Assembly: GCA_947561715.1 (NCBI GenBank)
Contig: OX387199.1
Coordinates: forward strand, 18,295,001-18,359,000
DNA from: Ascidia mentula
Lineage: Eukaryota; Chordata; Ascidiacea; Phlebobranchia; Ascidiidae
Length of the DNA stretch: 64,000 bases
Reading direction: 5' to 3'
Part shown: piece after piece, positions 1-13,400 of the stretch
Layout of the letters: each line of letters opens with the position of its first letter
Position numbering within the stretch: position 1 is the stretch's first letter
Notes under the pieces: generated by a model
What the model was told of the DNA's origin: nothing
Seen by the model: the letters and a program-made list of their open reading frames with translations, nothing else
Databases searched by the model: none
Made by a program: the position numbers and the translations under genes

Positions 1-451
1 AGTTTTTGGCCCATTTTAAATTTGAAACATGTCAACTTCACTAAAATCGGCCACTACTTGTGTTCGCATTTTCTACTCCCGGTCAATTCGAAGTTAAATG
101 TAGTGATAGGCGCGTCACTCTATTGGTTCACATTGTATGAAACCTCCACAAATAGTTTAGCCCTGCTCAACTGTCGGAAAATCTCCACTTCAACCAATGT
201 GAAAATTTAACTTTACTTTAAAGTTTGAAAACTCAGGGCCAGTCTCATGCACATCCGACTGATTTAGGGCAAATTTTTAAGGCCAAAAGATCGAATCAAA
301 TTGTGATATTGCTTACCTGAAGTAGGCGTATACAAGCTCCATATTCTGTCTATAAGCATTTCCCAGGAGCCTGTCCCAGAGCTCACTTTTGCTGCTTAAG
401 TGTTCCAAAAAATACGATCAACAATAAGTTGTTGCTTTTCGGTTTCAACAG
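1..451. other. intron of ZP gene copy 1 (window edge)
   Basis: This is non-coding sequence ending in a ...caacag acceptor at 451. By comparison with copies 2 and 3 it is the intron between the WSC second exon and the EGF exon, so the upstream exons of copy 1 lie outside the window. I see no exon or recognisable repeat in it. Confidence 0.6.
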
Positions 452-3400
452 GTCCCGACCATACTTGCACGTGCAATCCCGGTTTCGAAGGCGACGGGCA
501 AACTTGCTCGAACATCGACGAATGCGCCACTGCCACGATACCCGACAACGCACTGTGCGTTGACCTTGTGAATGACTCTCTCATAGTTTGTCATTCCACC
601 TATATTTTCAACGGATCTGGTGAATGCGTTCCTTACACAGGTAAAAATTCTCCTTAGTATTATCTGTGCTAGCCTGAAAACTTTCTAATTTTTTTTTATA
701 TTACTGCATACATGATACAACAACTTGGTTACATACAGTAATAACAAAACACTGCCTTATTTGTGCAACTAAACTCTGTTCTCTTCGTGGCACTATGGGG
801 GAACTATACAGAAGACTGAAACATCATTCTCCTTGGTGCAGGTCAATTTGTATAAGACAAACTGCCTTGGCGTTTTGTATGTAGAACTGGATTGCGGCTC
901 AATCGACAACCCAGAAACAGACAGCACTTTAAACAGACTTGAACGATGGGCACCGGACTGCTCTAGGGTTCGGTTTTTAAACTGTGATGGATCAGGTAAG
1001 ATAACCTCCTCGCAAGCTAAATTAATATTGATCAACTAACTGACCTTAATCTAAAACATTTTGAATTCTAAATAAAAAAAAAAAAACAGATAAATTTATC
1101 ATACGTTGTATTGGCAACCACAGGCCACACTGCAAGCTTTACGTAATTTTTTTGCATAGCATATTTCCAAAACAGACGCAGACAAAAACATTAGATAAAC
1201 AACAATCTAATCACATCAAGTTGTCCACTTGCACAGGAACTGCAGAGGAAGTTGAGACCGGAACAACTGCAGGATCGAGTGCTTGCATGTCCGGAAGCCT
1301 CGTGAGCACTTACGACGGCGACTCTTTTACATTCAGCCAATTTAACACTAACATGAGCTGGGCTCTGTTGACACCAGTTGTTACTTGTGGGGAAACTACG
1401 TTCTCCGTGGTGTAAGTAAAGTTGTGTCCAATTGTCACAAGCCTCCTAGCTGTGCGGCTGCTGATGCGCTGCGTGTTTAACATAAGGAGTCTGAGTTGTA
1501 TAAACGAGAAACCGATCTTTGTCATAGCCCAGTATCTTGTTCAACTAGAAAAGAAATTGTTTTTTGTAAATATTAAACCTGAAGCGGGTGCCTCGTAGCG
1601 TGTATTTTTTTGAAATGCGCGTCGTTCCCAGAAAACGCTTAATTGTTTCGAAACTCGCAGAAAAAGGCAATCCTAAAATCAAAACGTATCACGCTTCAGT
1701 GAATTCAAGGGTGGCATCCGCCACAAACCTTTCATTTTATTGATTAACCGCTTGTGCATATCCTAAAGATATACTTGATCAATAGAACAATGTATAAAAC
1801 ACCAATAGCTGTTAATAAATTCCCGTTTGCGTGGGGACAAGGTCTCTTCCAATTTTATTGATTTGTTAAACATACGTTTATACACAAGATGCTATAATAG
1901 TAGTTTTGCAAAAATCAACAGTTTGAATAGCTATTTTATAACAACAACTTTTCATGTCAGGGGATAAGTTTACGACGGTGAAAACGGTTTAAAAGTGGAA
2001 TATTGAAAGGTTGCAATAGCGTAACTATATCTGCAATTTTCCTTTGGTTTTGCCCAGATTGGATAGGTCTGTCCTCAACGCTGCCGGGTTCAACCTCGCA
2101 AACATGGCCCTTGGTGATTTCCCATTCAATATGGATCCGACAAACTACTCATCCGAGTGCAGAGGACGACGTTACGCAGATTCCGCCGGACTCCGTTACA
2201 TTTTCGAACACGATTTCTCGGATAAGTGTGGAGTGGTGCGGGATGCGGTGGGTGTAATTATTTTCTGTTGTATTGAGATAAAAAGTCACATTACAATCAT
2301 TGAGATGCAGATAGTACTGTGTATTGTCCATAAGGCCAAGAACAACGAACTATTTTTTATATTGAGATGCAGACAGGGCCACTGTTTCGACTTAGTAAGG
2401 TCCCATCAGTGCAGCTGTGGTTCAACTTGCAACGATCTTGTCAGCTAAACAGTCGGTAAAATACGTAAATACCTATAGGTGGCCCTATGTGAAGCTCACC
2501 ATAAAAAACGTTTTTCGCTCGACTTCTTATTCTTCAACAATTGTATCTGTAAAAAAATGTAAGATTTTTTAAACTTCAATTCTTTTCACAGATGAGCAGC
2601 GATGAGGAAATCATTACCTTCGTTCTTTCTGGTGTGTTCGGGTTGCGAGGACCAGTCATATCGAGACGGACCGTACTCAGATACGAGATGGACTGCACCT
2701 ACTCTAAAGCGAGAACTCTATTGACTCCGGTCAAATACCGCTTCTATACACCATTGCGAAAAAGAAGGTAAACTGGTTGTTTGGGCTAAAAATGTTACAT
2801 GAAGGTGCGAATGTCATTTCTCTGTGCGACAAAATTTCATTTACAATGCGAAACACCTTTCATAAGTCGGTTGCAAGCATTACTTATGTTGTACTGAAAA
2901 TGCATGACCTTACATTTCCATGTACATAATTAGCAAATACGGAATCGCCCAAACATAAATATCGCCAGGAAAACTTGCGACATGTTGCCGACGTTGTAAG
3001 TGACAGTGCATAATGTAGATATTATACAACTTCAGTTTAAAACACTTTAGCTTGTTTTTACGATACATAATCACTTGTGTAGAAACGCATAAAATAATAA
3101 TGCAGAAGAAGTCTTGGTGTGAGTATTTCTTAACCATTAGAAGAGTTTACATCAATGTGTGTCTTCACAGAGACCTGCTTTCCGCCGACAACCAACTCAC
3201 TCTTCAAGCAAAAAGTGACGCAACGTTTTCGTCGGCATTGGACATCAGCTCTCCTCTAATAAAAGGAGACATTGCCTACCTCGAAGTGGATTTACCTTCC
3301 CTGAAAGACAACTACGCCCTCCAGTGGCTGCAGTGTTGGCAAAGCGACTCCGCGGATCCAAAATTGGGAAAGAAACGAGTTATTTTGGAGAATGGGTTAG

Positions 3401-5055
3401 TAGAATCTTTTAAGGTCGTTGTCAAAGTAAAGGGCATTGGTAGTCAGCATGGCAAGCAAATCTTAGAGAAAATCATCAGTATTCCCAGCACAGCGGATAA
3501 GAAATACAGCACCTACCAAACGCAACATCACGAGCGTTTAAATCAAATGAACATTGTTGGCCATAAAAGAACATCCGGCCGAACAACGTTAAAATTTGGG
3601 CAACTCTAGCAAATCTGTCTTAGAATGGCGTCTTGACATCGAACTTAGTTTCAAAAATTTCGTACAGATGTTTGGCATCGAACGGTGACAAACTGGAGAA
3701 CTCAGTTACGATTTACAAGAACACTGCAACCAAATCTCAACTCGCTTTCTCCCCAACTTCCTTCTCCGGTGGTGAGAGTGAGGATATTTACATTCACTGT
3801 GTGGTTAACAAGTGTGACCAAAGTGGGGATCAAACTTGCTCGGAGGTAACATATGTTATTTGTGTATTTTACACAGAAACGTTAAATTATTTTTTTTACG
3901 TAATAGTTACCAAATTAATGCGCACTTAGCGAAATAAAGGTAAACATCCCCATTAAACACATTTGAAAACTTAGAAAACACCCACAATATATCTGCAATT
4001 ACTCAAGTAGCAATGTGAAGAAAAAGTAAAATAAAATTTGCTAATTTTCTTTTCTGTGTGAAATCACTTTTTTCTTGCAAGAAATAGAATGCTTCTTTAA
4101 CCTAAAAACCGCAAGAAAACTGTATTTATTCACACAGTAAATATTTAAAGCTGTGCTGTTGACAATATGCAAGCACAAAGTTTGTTTTTCGGTTAGCTCT
4201 AGGCGATTTTTACGAAATATTAAATCTATTATGATAATTTTGCCACACACGCTGTAACAAACATTTCTCCTCTAAGGTTTGCGCCAGTATCGGCGGAGAT
4301 GACAAGGGTTCAGTAACACTCCTTTCAACGACCGAAATGGTGACGAGCGGAAAAATTGTGTTGAAAGATGTTTGTGGGGGTAGTGGTAATGGTGGATGCG
4401 AACAGTTGTGTTCAGTGAGTGAAGATAATAGAGCAGTGTGTGGGTGTGTGAGAGGATTTCAAGTCGACCCAGATGATTTGAAAATGTGCAAAGGTGAGAG
4501 GGTCATTAGCTAAGAAAAAACTAAGTTATGTTTAATATAATGAAACAGCAAAGCAAAGATGCTGCAGCAAAGGATGAGATAACCACACCACATTACCAAA
4601 AGATGTCGTCTTACATTTACTAATTATTGCGATTGAAGACAACTGTTGCCAAAGTAAACACGAGATTACGAGATGTTTCCGCTAACCCGCTGTCCGTTTT
4701 AATGATATTTCAGGATTTTTCAGGAATTAAATGCACAAAAGTGCACTTTAGCTTAAATATGCGACGCAAGCTGCTTTACTATAATATCTCAATACAATTA
4801 ATTTAATAATGGTTATTCACAATATTTTTGTTGGAAGTCACTTGAAATCAAACAAAACATCTTTATTTTGTAGCTGTTCCATCTTCAAGCCCAGCTTCCA
4901 GAAGTGGTGATGGATTGAAATGGTATTACATTGCCATCCCTGTGGTTACAGTATTTCTAATTACCGTGGCTTTGATGGTGGCCCACAAAGCTCGAAAACC
5001 AAAACACAGCTCCTACAAGATGCCAGACCTTGCTTTGGGAGATGATGATGAATAG
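452..5055 (+). CDS. EGF/ZP-domain transmembrane protein, copy 1 (5' truncated by window edge)
   Basis: Nine coding exons are visible: 452-640, 885-995, 1237-1411, 2058-2247, 2592-2767, 3171-3395, 3668-3845, 4277-4493 and 4874-5055 (TAG). They encode an EGF-like module (DHTCTCNPGFEGDGQTC), a linker exon, then a ZP domain. ZP-N has the four expected cysteines (VVTCG, SSECRG, DKCG, MDCTY). ZP-C carries the hallmark YLEVDLPS...LQCWQS and IYIHCVVNKC. Next come a further EGF-like exon (CGGSGNGGCEQLC), one transmembrane helix (WYYIAIPVVTVFLITVALMV) and a tail with SYKMPDLALGDDDE. Known for the family: ZP domains polymerise extracellular matrices; ascidian vitelline-coat precursors combine EGF repeats with a ZP domain. 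Inference: a matrix or egg-coat protein. Odd: the linker between ZP-N and ZP-C ends in RKRR, and I see no basic site between ZP-C and the membrane. Its sequence is closest to copy 3 except in the last exon. Confidence 0.88.
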
Positions 5056-7408
5056 AGAGGGCATTGTGGCTGGGCACATAAGCATTATGGCATATGGCTA
5101 TTGGTTGCCATAAAATTGTTTTTTGTGTTTGGCTCTCCGAGATCGTTTTGTTGTGAAGTGTTTTTCCTGTTTAATCGGATGTCATGTAATACAAAAACCA
5201 ACACTAACAAAGTCTCGGAAACATCAAATAGTCTCGGAAGGCGTGGATACAGTGGATAAAAGCGCTGAAATTTAAAATTGAAATCAAGTTTAAAGACAAA
5301 TTTGCTACAAAGCGCAGAAACAATAGGTCTTGGTGGTTAAACTCATTTTAGTCGATCAGTAACAGTCGTTTTTTTTTATACAATTGAATACAGTCCAAGA
5401 AACTCAAATAGAGTGGCAGACGATTAGTGCCAGTACGATCTTTTATTTTAATGAACAGAAATATTGATTTCGCCTAATGACATTGTCAAATTAAAATCCA
5501 ATCATGCGTATTTTGCGCTGAAAACAACTACGCAGACGAACATAAAAGATATAAAGTGGCATGGGCACCAACAAAAAACGTTATTCAAAAGAGTATGTTG
5601 AAAATAACCTGTTAAAATCAGAACAATCATGAAGGTTGTCAAGTCAGGGGCCCATGTGAAGGTGATTTCATCACGGAGAATCGCCGTCTGTCTCCCATGT
5701 TTAATGCAATTGTCAGTTTCTGTCTTTTCAAATCGAATACATTGAACATAGCCAGTTGAAATTAATACACTTTACTGACAGACAACCACAGACATAAGGA
5801 GTTGCAAACAATTCGCAACTCTGCGCTAATCGACAACCATTTCCTATCAGTGTCAAATTTCATCCCCTTCGCCTTTTTCTTCGTATGCTGCCTCAAACGT
5901 TGCAATCCAAAGAAGCTTGCGCGCTCGACACTTTCATAATACGAGCTTTCGTCGACAGAACAATCTGTGAATTTGCGTTTGATGTTGTTTGTTATCAGAA
6001 CATCTGACAAGTTGGCATTCACTTTCTTTGTCAAGAGACAAAAGTGGTACGGATATAGCGAACAACAACGTTTGGTAAACCAACACTTTAAAGATTTTGT
6101 TTGCCAATTGATTCAGTCTTTTTGCGACTTTGCAGGTGCTCTGTGGCCGGTTTATCTTATGGTTTGAGAAAGCTGCATTTGAATGTTCAAGCACAGTACA
6201 AGATGGAGGTGAATGGCACGTTTCAAGCGATGTGTTCCATAAAATTGTACGCTTCGATGATTCTTTCTCAAATGACCTCAACAAACCCAGTTTGTTTTCG
6301 TTTGCTAAAGGTAAGTTTGTGTACTCCTCGTTGCACGTGGAATGCATTTCTTTTCAGGGGGCAGCTATTGCTGATGTTCATTAGTGTCTATGTTTATGTA
6401 ACTTCCTTTCGTCATGCCCAGTCATACGTCACCATGTCAACAATTTCCCCATAGAATTTGATTGTCTAATAACTGTGTTGTTGCACTTATATCCATTTTT
6501 ATTGCATTTTATTCGCGTTAATGTGACACACTGTACAGGGGATCAAAAACAGCAGAGTTTGCTTACCCCGTACTGTTAGTGTAGAAATCACTTTATTCTG
6601 CTAAACGATTAAACACAGCGCGTACGGCTCATCAGCGCCATAAAGCATTTCTTGACTTCAGTGTTTTATACTCAGGAAACAAACACAATACAATAGATAC
6701 GTTTAAACTGATTCATCCAAAGCAATGCAACCGCACCGAGTAAACTGGCAGGAGGCTGTTAGCAAGGGTTCGGTGGTTATGCTTGTGTTCAGAACAGTTA
6801 GTTTTAATGCTTGTTAATCGCATGTCGTTATCGATACGTATTTGTTTCAGCACAAATCAAGTAACGTTTTGAACTATTTTGTAAATTTGGCACTTGTGTG
6901 TGCAAGTGTTTCAAATGCAAACTGACCTCAGTGAATTGTTAATGCCTTTTTTCTGGGCAAAGTTTTAAGTGAATACAATTTGCCTGGTGCAACTGCATTA
7001 CATAGATTGCATCTAATTTATTTTACTAATGTGTTGTTGATTGCCTGGTCTGTATTGAACTGTTGATAAGTAACGATATTACAGTTAAGTGACTTTTGCA
7101 TTTTAGTCTGTCTTCGCTAACTTCATAGTCAAACACTTCTTCGTCGGCTGCATAAAACACACACATAAAAAAAGAGTTTTTGTCATGCTTCAGCCTTGTA
7201 TAAACTTGTAGGTAGTCGATCTCTAACGTATTAATTCATCCCAAAGTGTACTTTTGATTCATATGAGCTTCGTGAAATCTCACTATACGCAACAGACGTA
7301 GTTGTTTTGAAAAACCTTGGGCAACAAAACGAGTGCATTAGTTTATCGTGCTTGTTGCCTGTTACAGTGAATTACGTTCAACCTTTAATAAAAAGTTGTT
7401 CTTTAAGA
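5056..7408. other. spacer between ZP copies 1 and 2, with an unassigned coding-like segment
   Basis: This holds the 3' UTR of copy 1 and the promoter and 5' UTR of copy 2. No clear AATAAA was found soon after the stop at 5055. The block 5762-6347 is open for long runs on both strands. On the plus strand, 6136-6310 is flanked by an acceptor (tgcag at 6131-6135) and a donor (gtaagt at 6311) and reads FEKAAFECSSTVQDGGEWHV. On the minus strand the overlapping frames include SVDESSYYESVERASFFGLQ. I recognise neither. It could be a relic exon or a small gene. The remainder to 7408 looks non-coding. Confidence 0.4.
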
Positions 7409-10400
7409 ATGGTGAAGTTGAACACGATCGGCGTCACTTTGTGGCTTTTCTTGTTCGTGTTTCGAGGTATGATTTCTGTTTTTGTGAACTGATTGACTGA
7501 AATCACTGCAAAACAATAACAAAATTATAGTCGTTATTCGTGCACTAAATTCGTTGGTGTTTGATATTTCACAAATCCCAACGACATAATAAACGATTCC
7601 AAGCACCGTTGTTTAAATTTGATTTTAACACATTGAACGTATAATTGAATGCCATAATTTGGCTTCGGCCCTATCAAAAATTTATCCAGGTTTAATCTTT
7701 CTTTGTGTGTTTGTGGTAGATGTACTCTGTCAGCGATTTCCTTGCAGAGATTACTTTTCTTGCAGAAACATCTGGTTTCCCTTTTACGATCGCAGTAAAC
7801 CACGCTTGTGCTGATGAGATCCTCATCACAAAGTACGAGGCGTGCCTTGAAGCTTATCGCATTGCAAGAGAGAATCCCAGCCCTTTCTTCATACTCTCAT
7901 GTGAGTTTTGAATTCGTCAACTTATTTCAAGTGGAAAAGTCTTATTTTTTCCAGATCTAGCCCAAATGCATTTATGTACGAACCTTTGAATATTGTACAA
8001 GTTACACAATTTCCAAACGTGATTCCAAATACATCCAGCACTAGAATGCAATTTTCCTTCTCACTTATTTTGCACAGTCGAAGATGCTTGCGCTGGGGGA
8101 ATTTCCTCTTGCTTCCACGATACGTTAAACGATCTGTACAACTGCACCTACAACCAGGAAACGCTTGAAACGAGTTGTGGTTGTCCCAACGAAGGCGTGG
8201 CTTGGACAGAGGGAAGAATCAACAGTTCATACGTTCCGGGGTTGACTTGTAACGGTACGTCCGCTTTCTCGGTATGTTTTGGCCAAAATTAAGACAGTAT
8301 GAATAGCATTTTCAGGTCACCCAACTGTTGTTATATAACAAAAGATCCAGTGTATTACTGTTGCAATTATTTGTTGGTCAGTAAACGATAGTTTTGATAA
8401 TATATTTAATATAGTACTCTATATAATATAGCACTAATTTTCAAATTCTTGGCAACCGAATTTCAGCCACATAGACATTAGGACAATGATTTTGCTCGCT
8501 TGCAAATGAGGGTCCGTTTTGTTTTCCTCGCAAAATTTTGTCACGTCAAAGTGGTATTATCTTTCACCCCCGCATTCTCATCTATTTCTGTACATTTCTT
8601 TACACAGCAGCTGGTTTCCAGTTGTGAGAATGAGAATGATATCTAAAGGGTTTCATTTGTTTGTTTCGACACAGATATTGACGAGTGTGAGATGGGTACA
8701 GACCTTTGCGACCCGTTACGAGCTCTCTGTAGCAACACACAGGGTTCCTATATCTGTGAATGCAAAGACGGTTACGTGGCAGTCGGAGATCACGCCTGCG
8801 TTCTCACAGAGGAAGCATGTTTGGTCTTACCGGATATAACGTGCAGCCCAGACGCTTCCTGTCAAAGTCTTACACGTAAGGGCCATCTTTGTGACGAAAT
8901 ATATTTTCTTTCCGATGCACAGCATATATTTAAACAAAACATAATAAAAAATATAATTTGTTTGGTTTGGTTTTATAACTCACGTAGAAACACTGTTTTT
9001 TTATTACACCCGACGTTGGGGTTACTGTTTCTCGCAAACTTTCAGTTTCCACGGCTTCTTTCTAGCTTACAGATAAAAATTGTTGTATCCAATTATATTT
9101 TGTGATTGAATTATTCCCGATTCAACACATTTTCTTGTCAATAATTACAAGACTTACAAAATTTCCATTGGATTTTCAGGTGAACAGGGGTGCTATGATG
9201 CTTCGGATAATTTGCCGAACAGAGCTCCGGATCTGGCGTCTTCTTCAATGACAGCATTCAAATGCATGAAGTTCTGCTATGACGCCGGGAATGCATACGC
9301 AGCAATAACTGTATACCATGCTCCGATTTAACTTAAATGTTGCATAAAATGAGCCAATATGTTCATGTCAAAACGTCTTTAAAAAAACATGTTAATGCTT
9401 TCTAGAGCATAGGCCAGTCTCCTCATTCTCAGAATTTTGAGCGAATTAGTTTTACCGATGTCAGTTAAAAAGTACCACCATTGTTAAGCACAAACTTATA
9501 ATTTATTATAATTAGTTTGACAATGCTTTATCACATTCGTTATACTTGTTTTAGGGTGGAACCGATTGTTACTGCACAGACGTGATGCCTACGAATCAAC
9601 AGAGCCCAACCAACTGTGATATATCATGCGGCCCAACAGAAAACGAAATATGCGGGAACACAGCTAAAACCTTCGCTTCGTACTACTTGTTAGGTATTGA
9701 CATCAATACATTTTTTCATGACACGCACTACGTGTTACGATGTTGGTGTAACACATTAGGTATAGATTAGCTGTATGTGATGCTGTGATCATGAAAACTG
9801 CGCCGATGTATCAAATGTCAATCGAATATTTTCTTCATTTTGTGATTCTTGTTGTTAGGTTGAAGTTGTGATACCGATATTTATTGGCCGATACAATGTC
9901 TAAGGCCGCCTGGAGAATGTAATTAGAGAGTTCCGCTTTGTCAAAGTCTGCAAAAACTTCGTGGATCTTCTACACACTGTTTTTCCAAACTAAAGTCTGT
10001 CTATATTTACAGGCAGTGGACAACAATGTGTTTGCAACGAGGGTTTCATTGGGAATGGAACAAGTTGCATACAAGTTGATAACTGTGAAGGTGTTGAAAT
10101 CCCTCCCAATGCAAGGTGCACTAACCTTCAAAACACCTACGAAATAACCTGTGAAGACGGTTACATTATGGATAGCAACGGTGACTGTGTGGTTCCCAAC
10201 GGTAAGAGAAGGACAAACTGGAAACACAAATAGATTCAAAATGTAACGAAGAAATTCAAAACTTGCGACCGTGCACCGAAAATGTTAAAAGAGTTTCTTT
10301 TGTCACAGATGATAATGTTCTCAAACCTAAAGAAATATAATTAAAAACAAATGTTTATGAAACATAAGCACGCCGTATTTGTTTTTTAAACTCAGTGCTT

Positions 10401-13400
10401 TCGTGCGATGAAATCGACTCGTCAGAAACCGATGACGTTTACAAGAGAAAGGAGGCTTGGGCGCCCGACTGCTCCAGAGTCCAGTTTACAAACTGCAACG
10501 GAACAGGTGGGGGTCATGTTGTATTCGATCAAATATGTTGTGGTAAGGATGGACAAAACAGACTGCATATTCAGTTCTTTGTCTGTCCGTTTGGCGGCAA
10601 GATCGCCGTGTTGTCACCACAAAACTGCACTGATGAGACTTATTAAGTCGAAGCAGTGGCCTGGCCCCGTACGCAGCATACTAAAAAATAGACAAAAACA
10701 TTGTGCAACAATTGCAGCGTTTTAAAATTTAAAACACTTGTGAATTTGAGGCAAACTTCAGGAAAGCGATATTCTGAAAACATACAAGTATATATTTAGG
10801 AATCATTATATTAAGTATGTGTTTTAAACTTCTTTGGATAGGCGAAGTAGAAGAAGTAACTTCCGGTAACGTGGCTGGAACAAGTAATTGCACTAACGGA
10901 AGTCTAGTTGGACATTTTAACATTAAAAGCATTACCGCCAGAAATTTTCGAAGCAACCAAAGTTGGAGCATGCTGACCCCCGTGATCGAATGCGGACAGT
11001 CGCAATTTTCTGTAACGTGAGTTCCTGGAAAGATTTTGCTTTATCTTTTACATCTGTTTAGGGAAGAAACACGTATTAAATTCCTCGTTGTTTTGTATGC
11101 ACAACAACTTCAGTTTTGCAAAGTTTTGTTATAACTCCTTCTTAAATGGTTGCTCCTAAATTTTGTATGATTTGTCCCAAACCAAGGTAATTTAAATAAT
11201 TTTTCCGTTGCGTTGATTTAAAGACTGTGAAACGTTATTTAAATGAGTCATCTGTAGTCCTAAAGCTGGATTCCCTTATACTGCTGTGCTTTACTTTCGC
11301 ATGTACCTTCATAAATGCACTACGTTTCAGTGTGGATCGCGTCATTCTCAACGCGTACGGTTACAGTCTGAGCAGTATGGCATTGGGGGATTTCCCTTTG
11401 GACATGGATCCAGCCAACTATCCGGATGAATGCAGGGGTCGTCGTTACGCTGACGCCTATGGACCGCGATACATCTTCGACCACGACTTCTCTGACAAGT
11501 GTGGCGTGAAACGAAACGTGGTAATTTGATCGAACTAATATGAAGTCTAATGGATAGATTACAACTTGCCGAGCGTAAAGCAAGACAAAAGTAATGCATA
11601 AGCTACCACTGTTTTAACCTAATAGGTCTCATTAGTGTAGCTTTGCAGCACAGTGAAAATCAAGACATCAGTGATTTAACAATAGTTTAAGGTCTTCTAA
11701 CCAGAAAAACGAAAACCTGTACAGCCAATTATACATTTTTATAGTGAGCTGGGTTACTGTTTCGACCTAAAATGTCCCAAATATGCGGCTTTGTTTGTAT
11801 CTGGGGGGTTGCACCTAGTTTGGTACCCAATGCTTATAGCGGCTACATAGTCACCACATAGCAGAAATCTTGCTTAGCTATTTAGTTGACAAGGCCGTTG
11901 TAAATCACCACAAGCTGGATTGGTGAGTTTGACCGCCAAAGTAGCGTTTTTGCAGTGGAAATCAAGACCTGATTTCACAATAGGTCATGTTCCGGCTCAG
12001 CTAAAATTATAACCACGTACAAACGTTTATGCAAAGCATAGATCTCCCATTGACAAATTTTTATGACCATTATTGTTTTCTATGCAGGTGAGCGATTCAG
12101 AGGAGATTATGACTTTCACACTGTCCGGAATCAAGGGATTCACCACTGCACTTTTGTTGAAGCGAGCAACGATCAAGTTTTCAATGTCTTGCGTTTACAA
12201 CACCAGGGCAGTGATCAGTAGTGATGAGTCCTTCCGAGTCATCGAAAACTTGAAGAGAAAGAGAAGGTTTGCTGTTTTTCACAGCAAGTAAAATATATTT
12301 TATCACAATTTGCAAAAACAAGCCAAAACCTTCGTAGATTTAAGATTATCCCATATCGGGATTAGAACGCAAGTTATCCTAAAGGTCTGTTTTTGACTAC
12401 GCCGGGATTTGAACAGAGGATATCCCGGGTACGAATCCCGTTCTTCTTGGTATATGGTTTCACCACAGCGCCACCTAGAGAAAAGAAAATAGACTTCCCA
12501 ATACCTCATATCGAATAACACAATATCTGAAGGACATAAACTTTGGTCGTTTGGGAAGTCACATCGGTGCTTCTTGTTTTATGCCTTTAACCAATTCGTT
12601 GCGATTGCACAATAGTTAATACGTAACGTAAAACACGTCATAATATTTTTTTTCACCAATGCATATTTGACACCGCATATTTTTTGCTTTTTGAAATGTG
12701 AAAGAAAATTGAAAACGTTTTGCAATTCTACGAAAATCTTTTCCAAAATATCGTAGAGATCTGTCAGCTCTGGGTCAACTAACTCTTCATACCAAGAGCG
12801 ACGCGACGTTTTCATCAGCTTTGCAGACAAACCAAGTCCTGACGAAAGGAGACCCAGTTTACCTTGAAGTATATTTGCCTAACCTTGTTGACAACTACGC
12901 CCTCCAGTGGCTGCAGTGTTGGCAAAGCGACTCTGTTGATCCTAAAACTGGGAAAAAACGAGTTATTTTTGTAGACGGGTGAGTGTCATGCTTGTGAAGT
13001 TGATTTAGGTGGGTTTTGTGCATAGTCGCTGCACTGCCTGCAAACAGGTTTCAGGTTTGGAGTAAATGCACATAATAGTACATTAGGCTACCAGAAGAGT
13101 TTCACATCTAAATCGCAAAGCAACTCTAGTCAAATTCTCGTAGGTTAGGGCATAGTTGTATATTCTCTCTAGATGTTTGGCATCGAACGGTGACAAACTG
13201 GAGAACTCGGTTACGATTTACAAGAACACTGCAACCAAATCTCAACTCGCTTTCTTCCCAACTTCCTTCTCCGGTGGTGAGAGTGAGGATATTTACGTTC
13301 ATTGTGTGGTTAACAAGTGTGACCAAAGTGGGGATCAAACTTGCTCAGAGGTGAAATATATTACTTACTGGCTATATATTGTGATTATATGATTATGTTC

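Noticed and set aside
12355..12500. tRNA-derived SINE on the minus strand (gttcaaatcccggc B-box-like, ggtggcgctgtggtgaaacc A-box-like)
   Set aside because: No cloverleaf could be folded and no second copy was seen in the window. It may still be an old SINE remnant.
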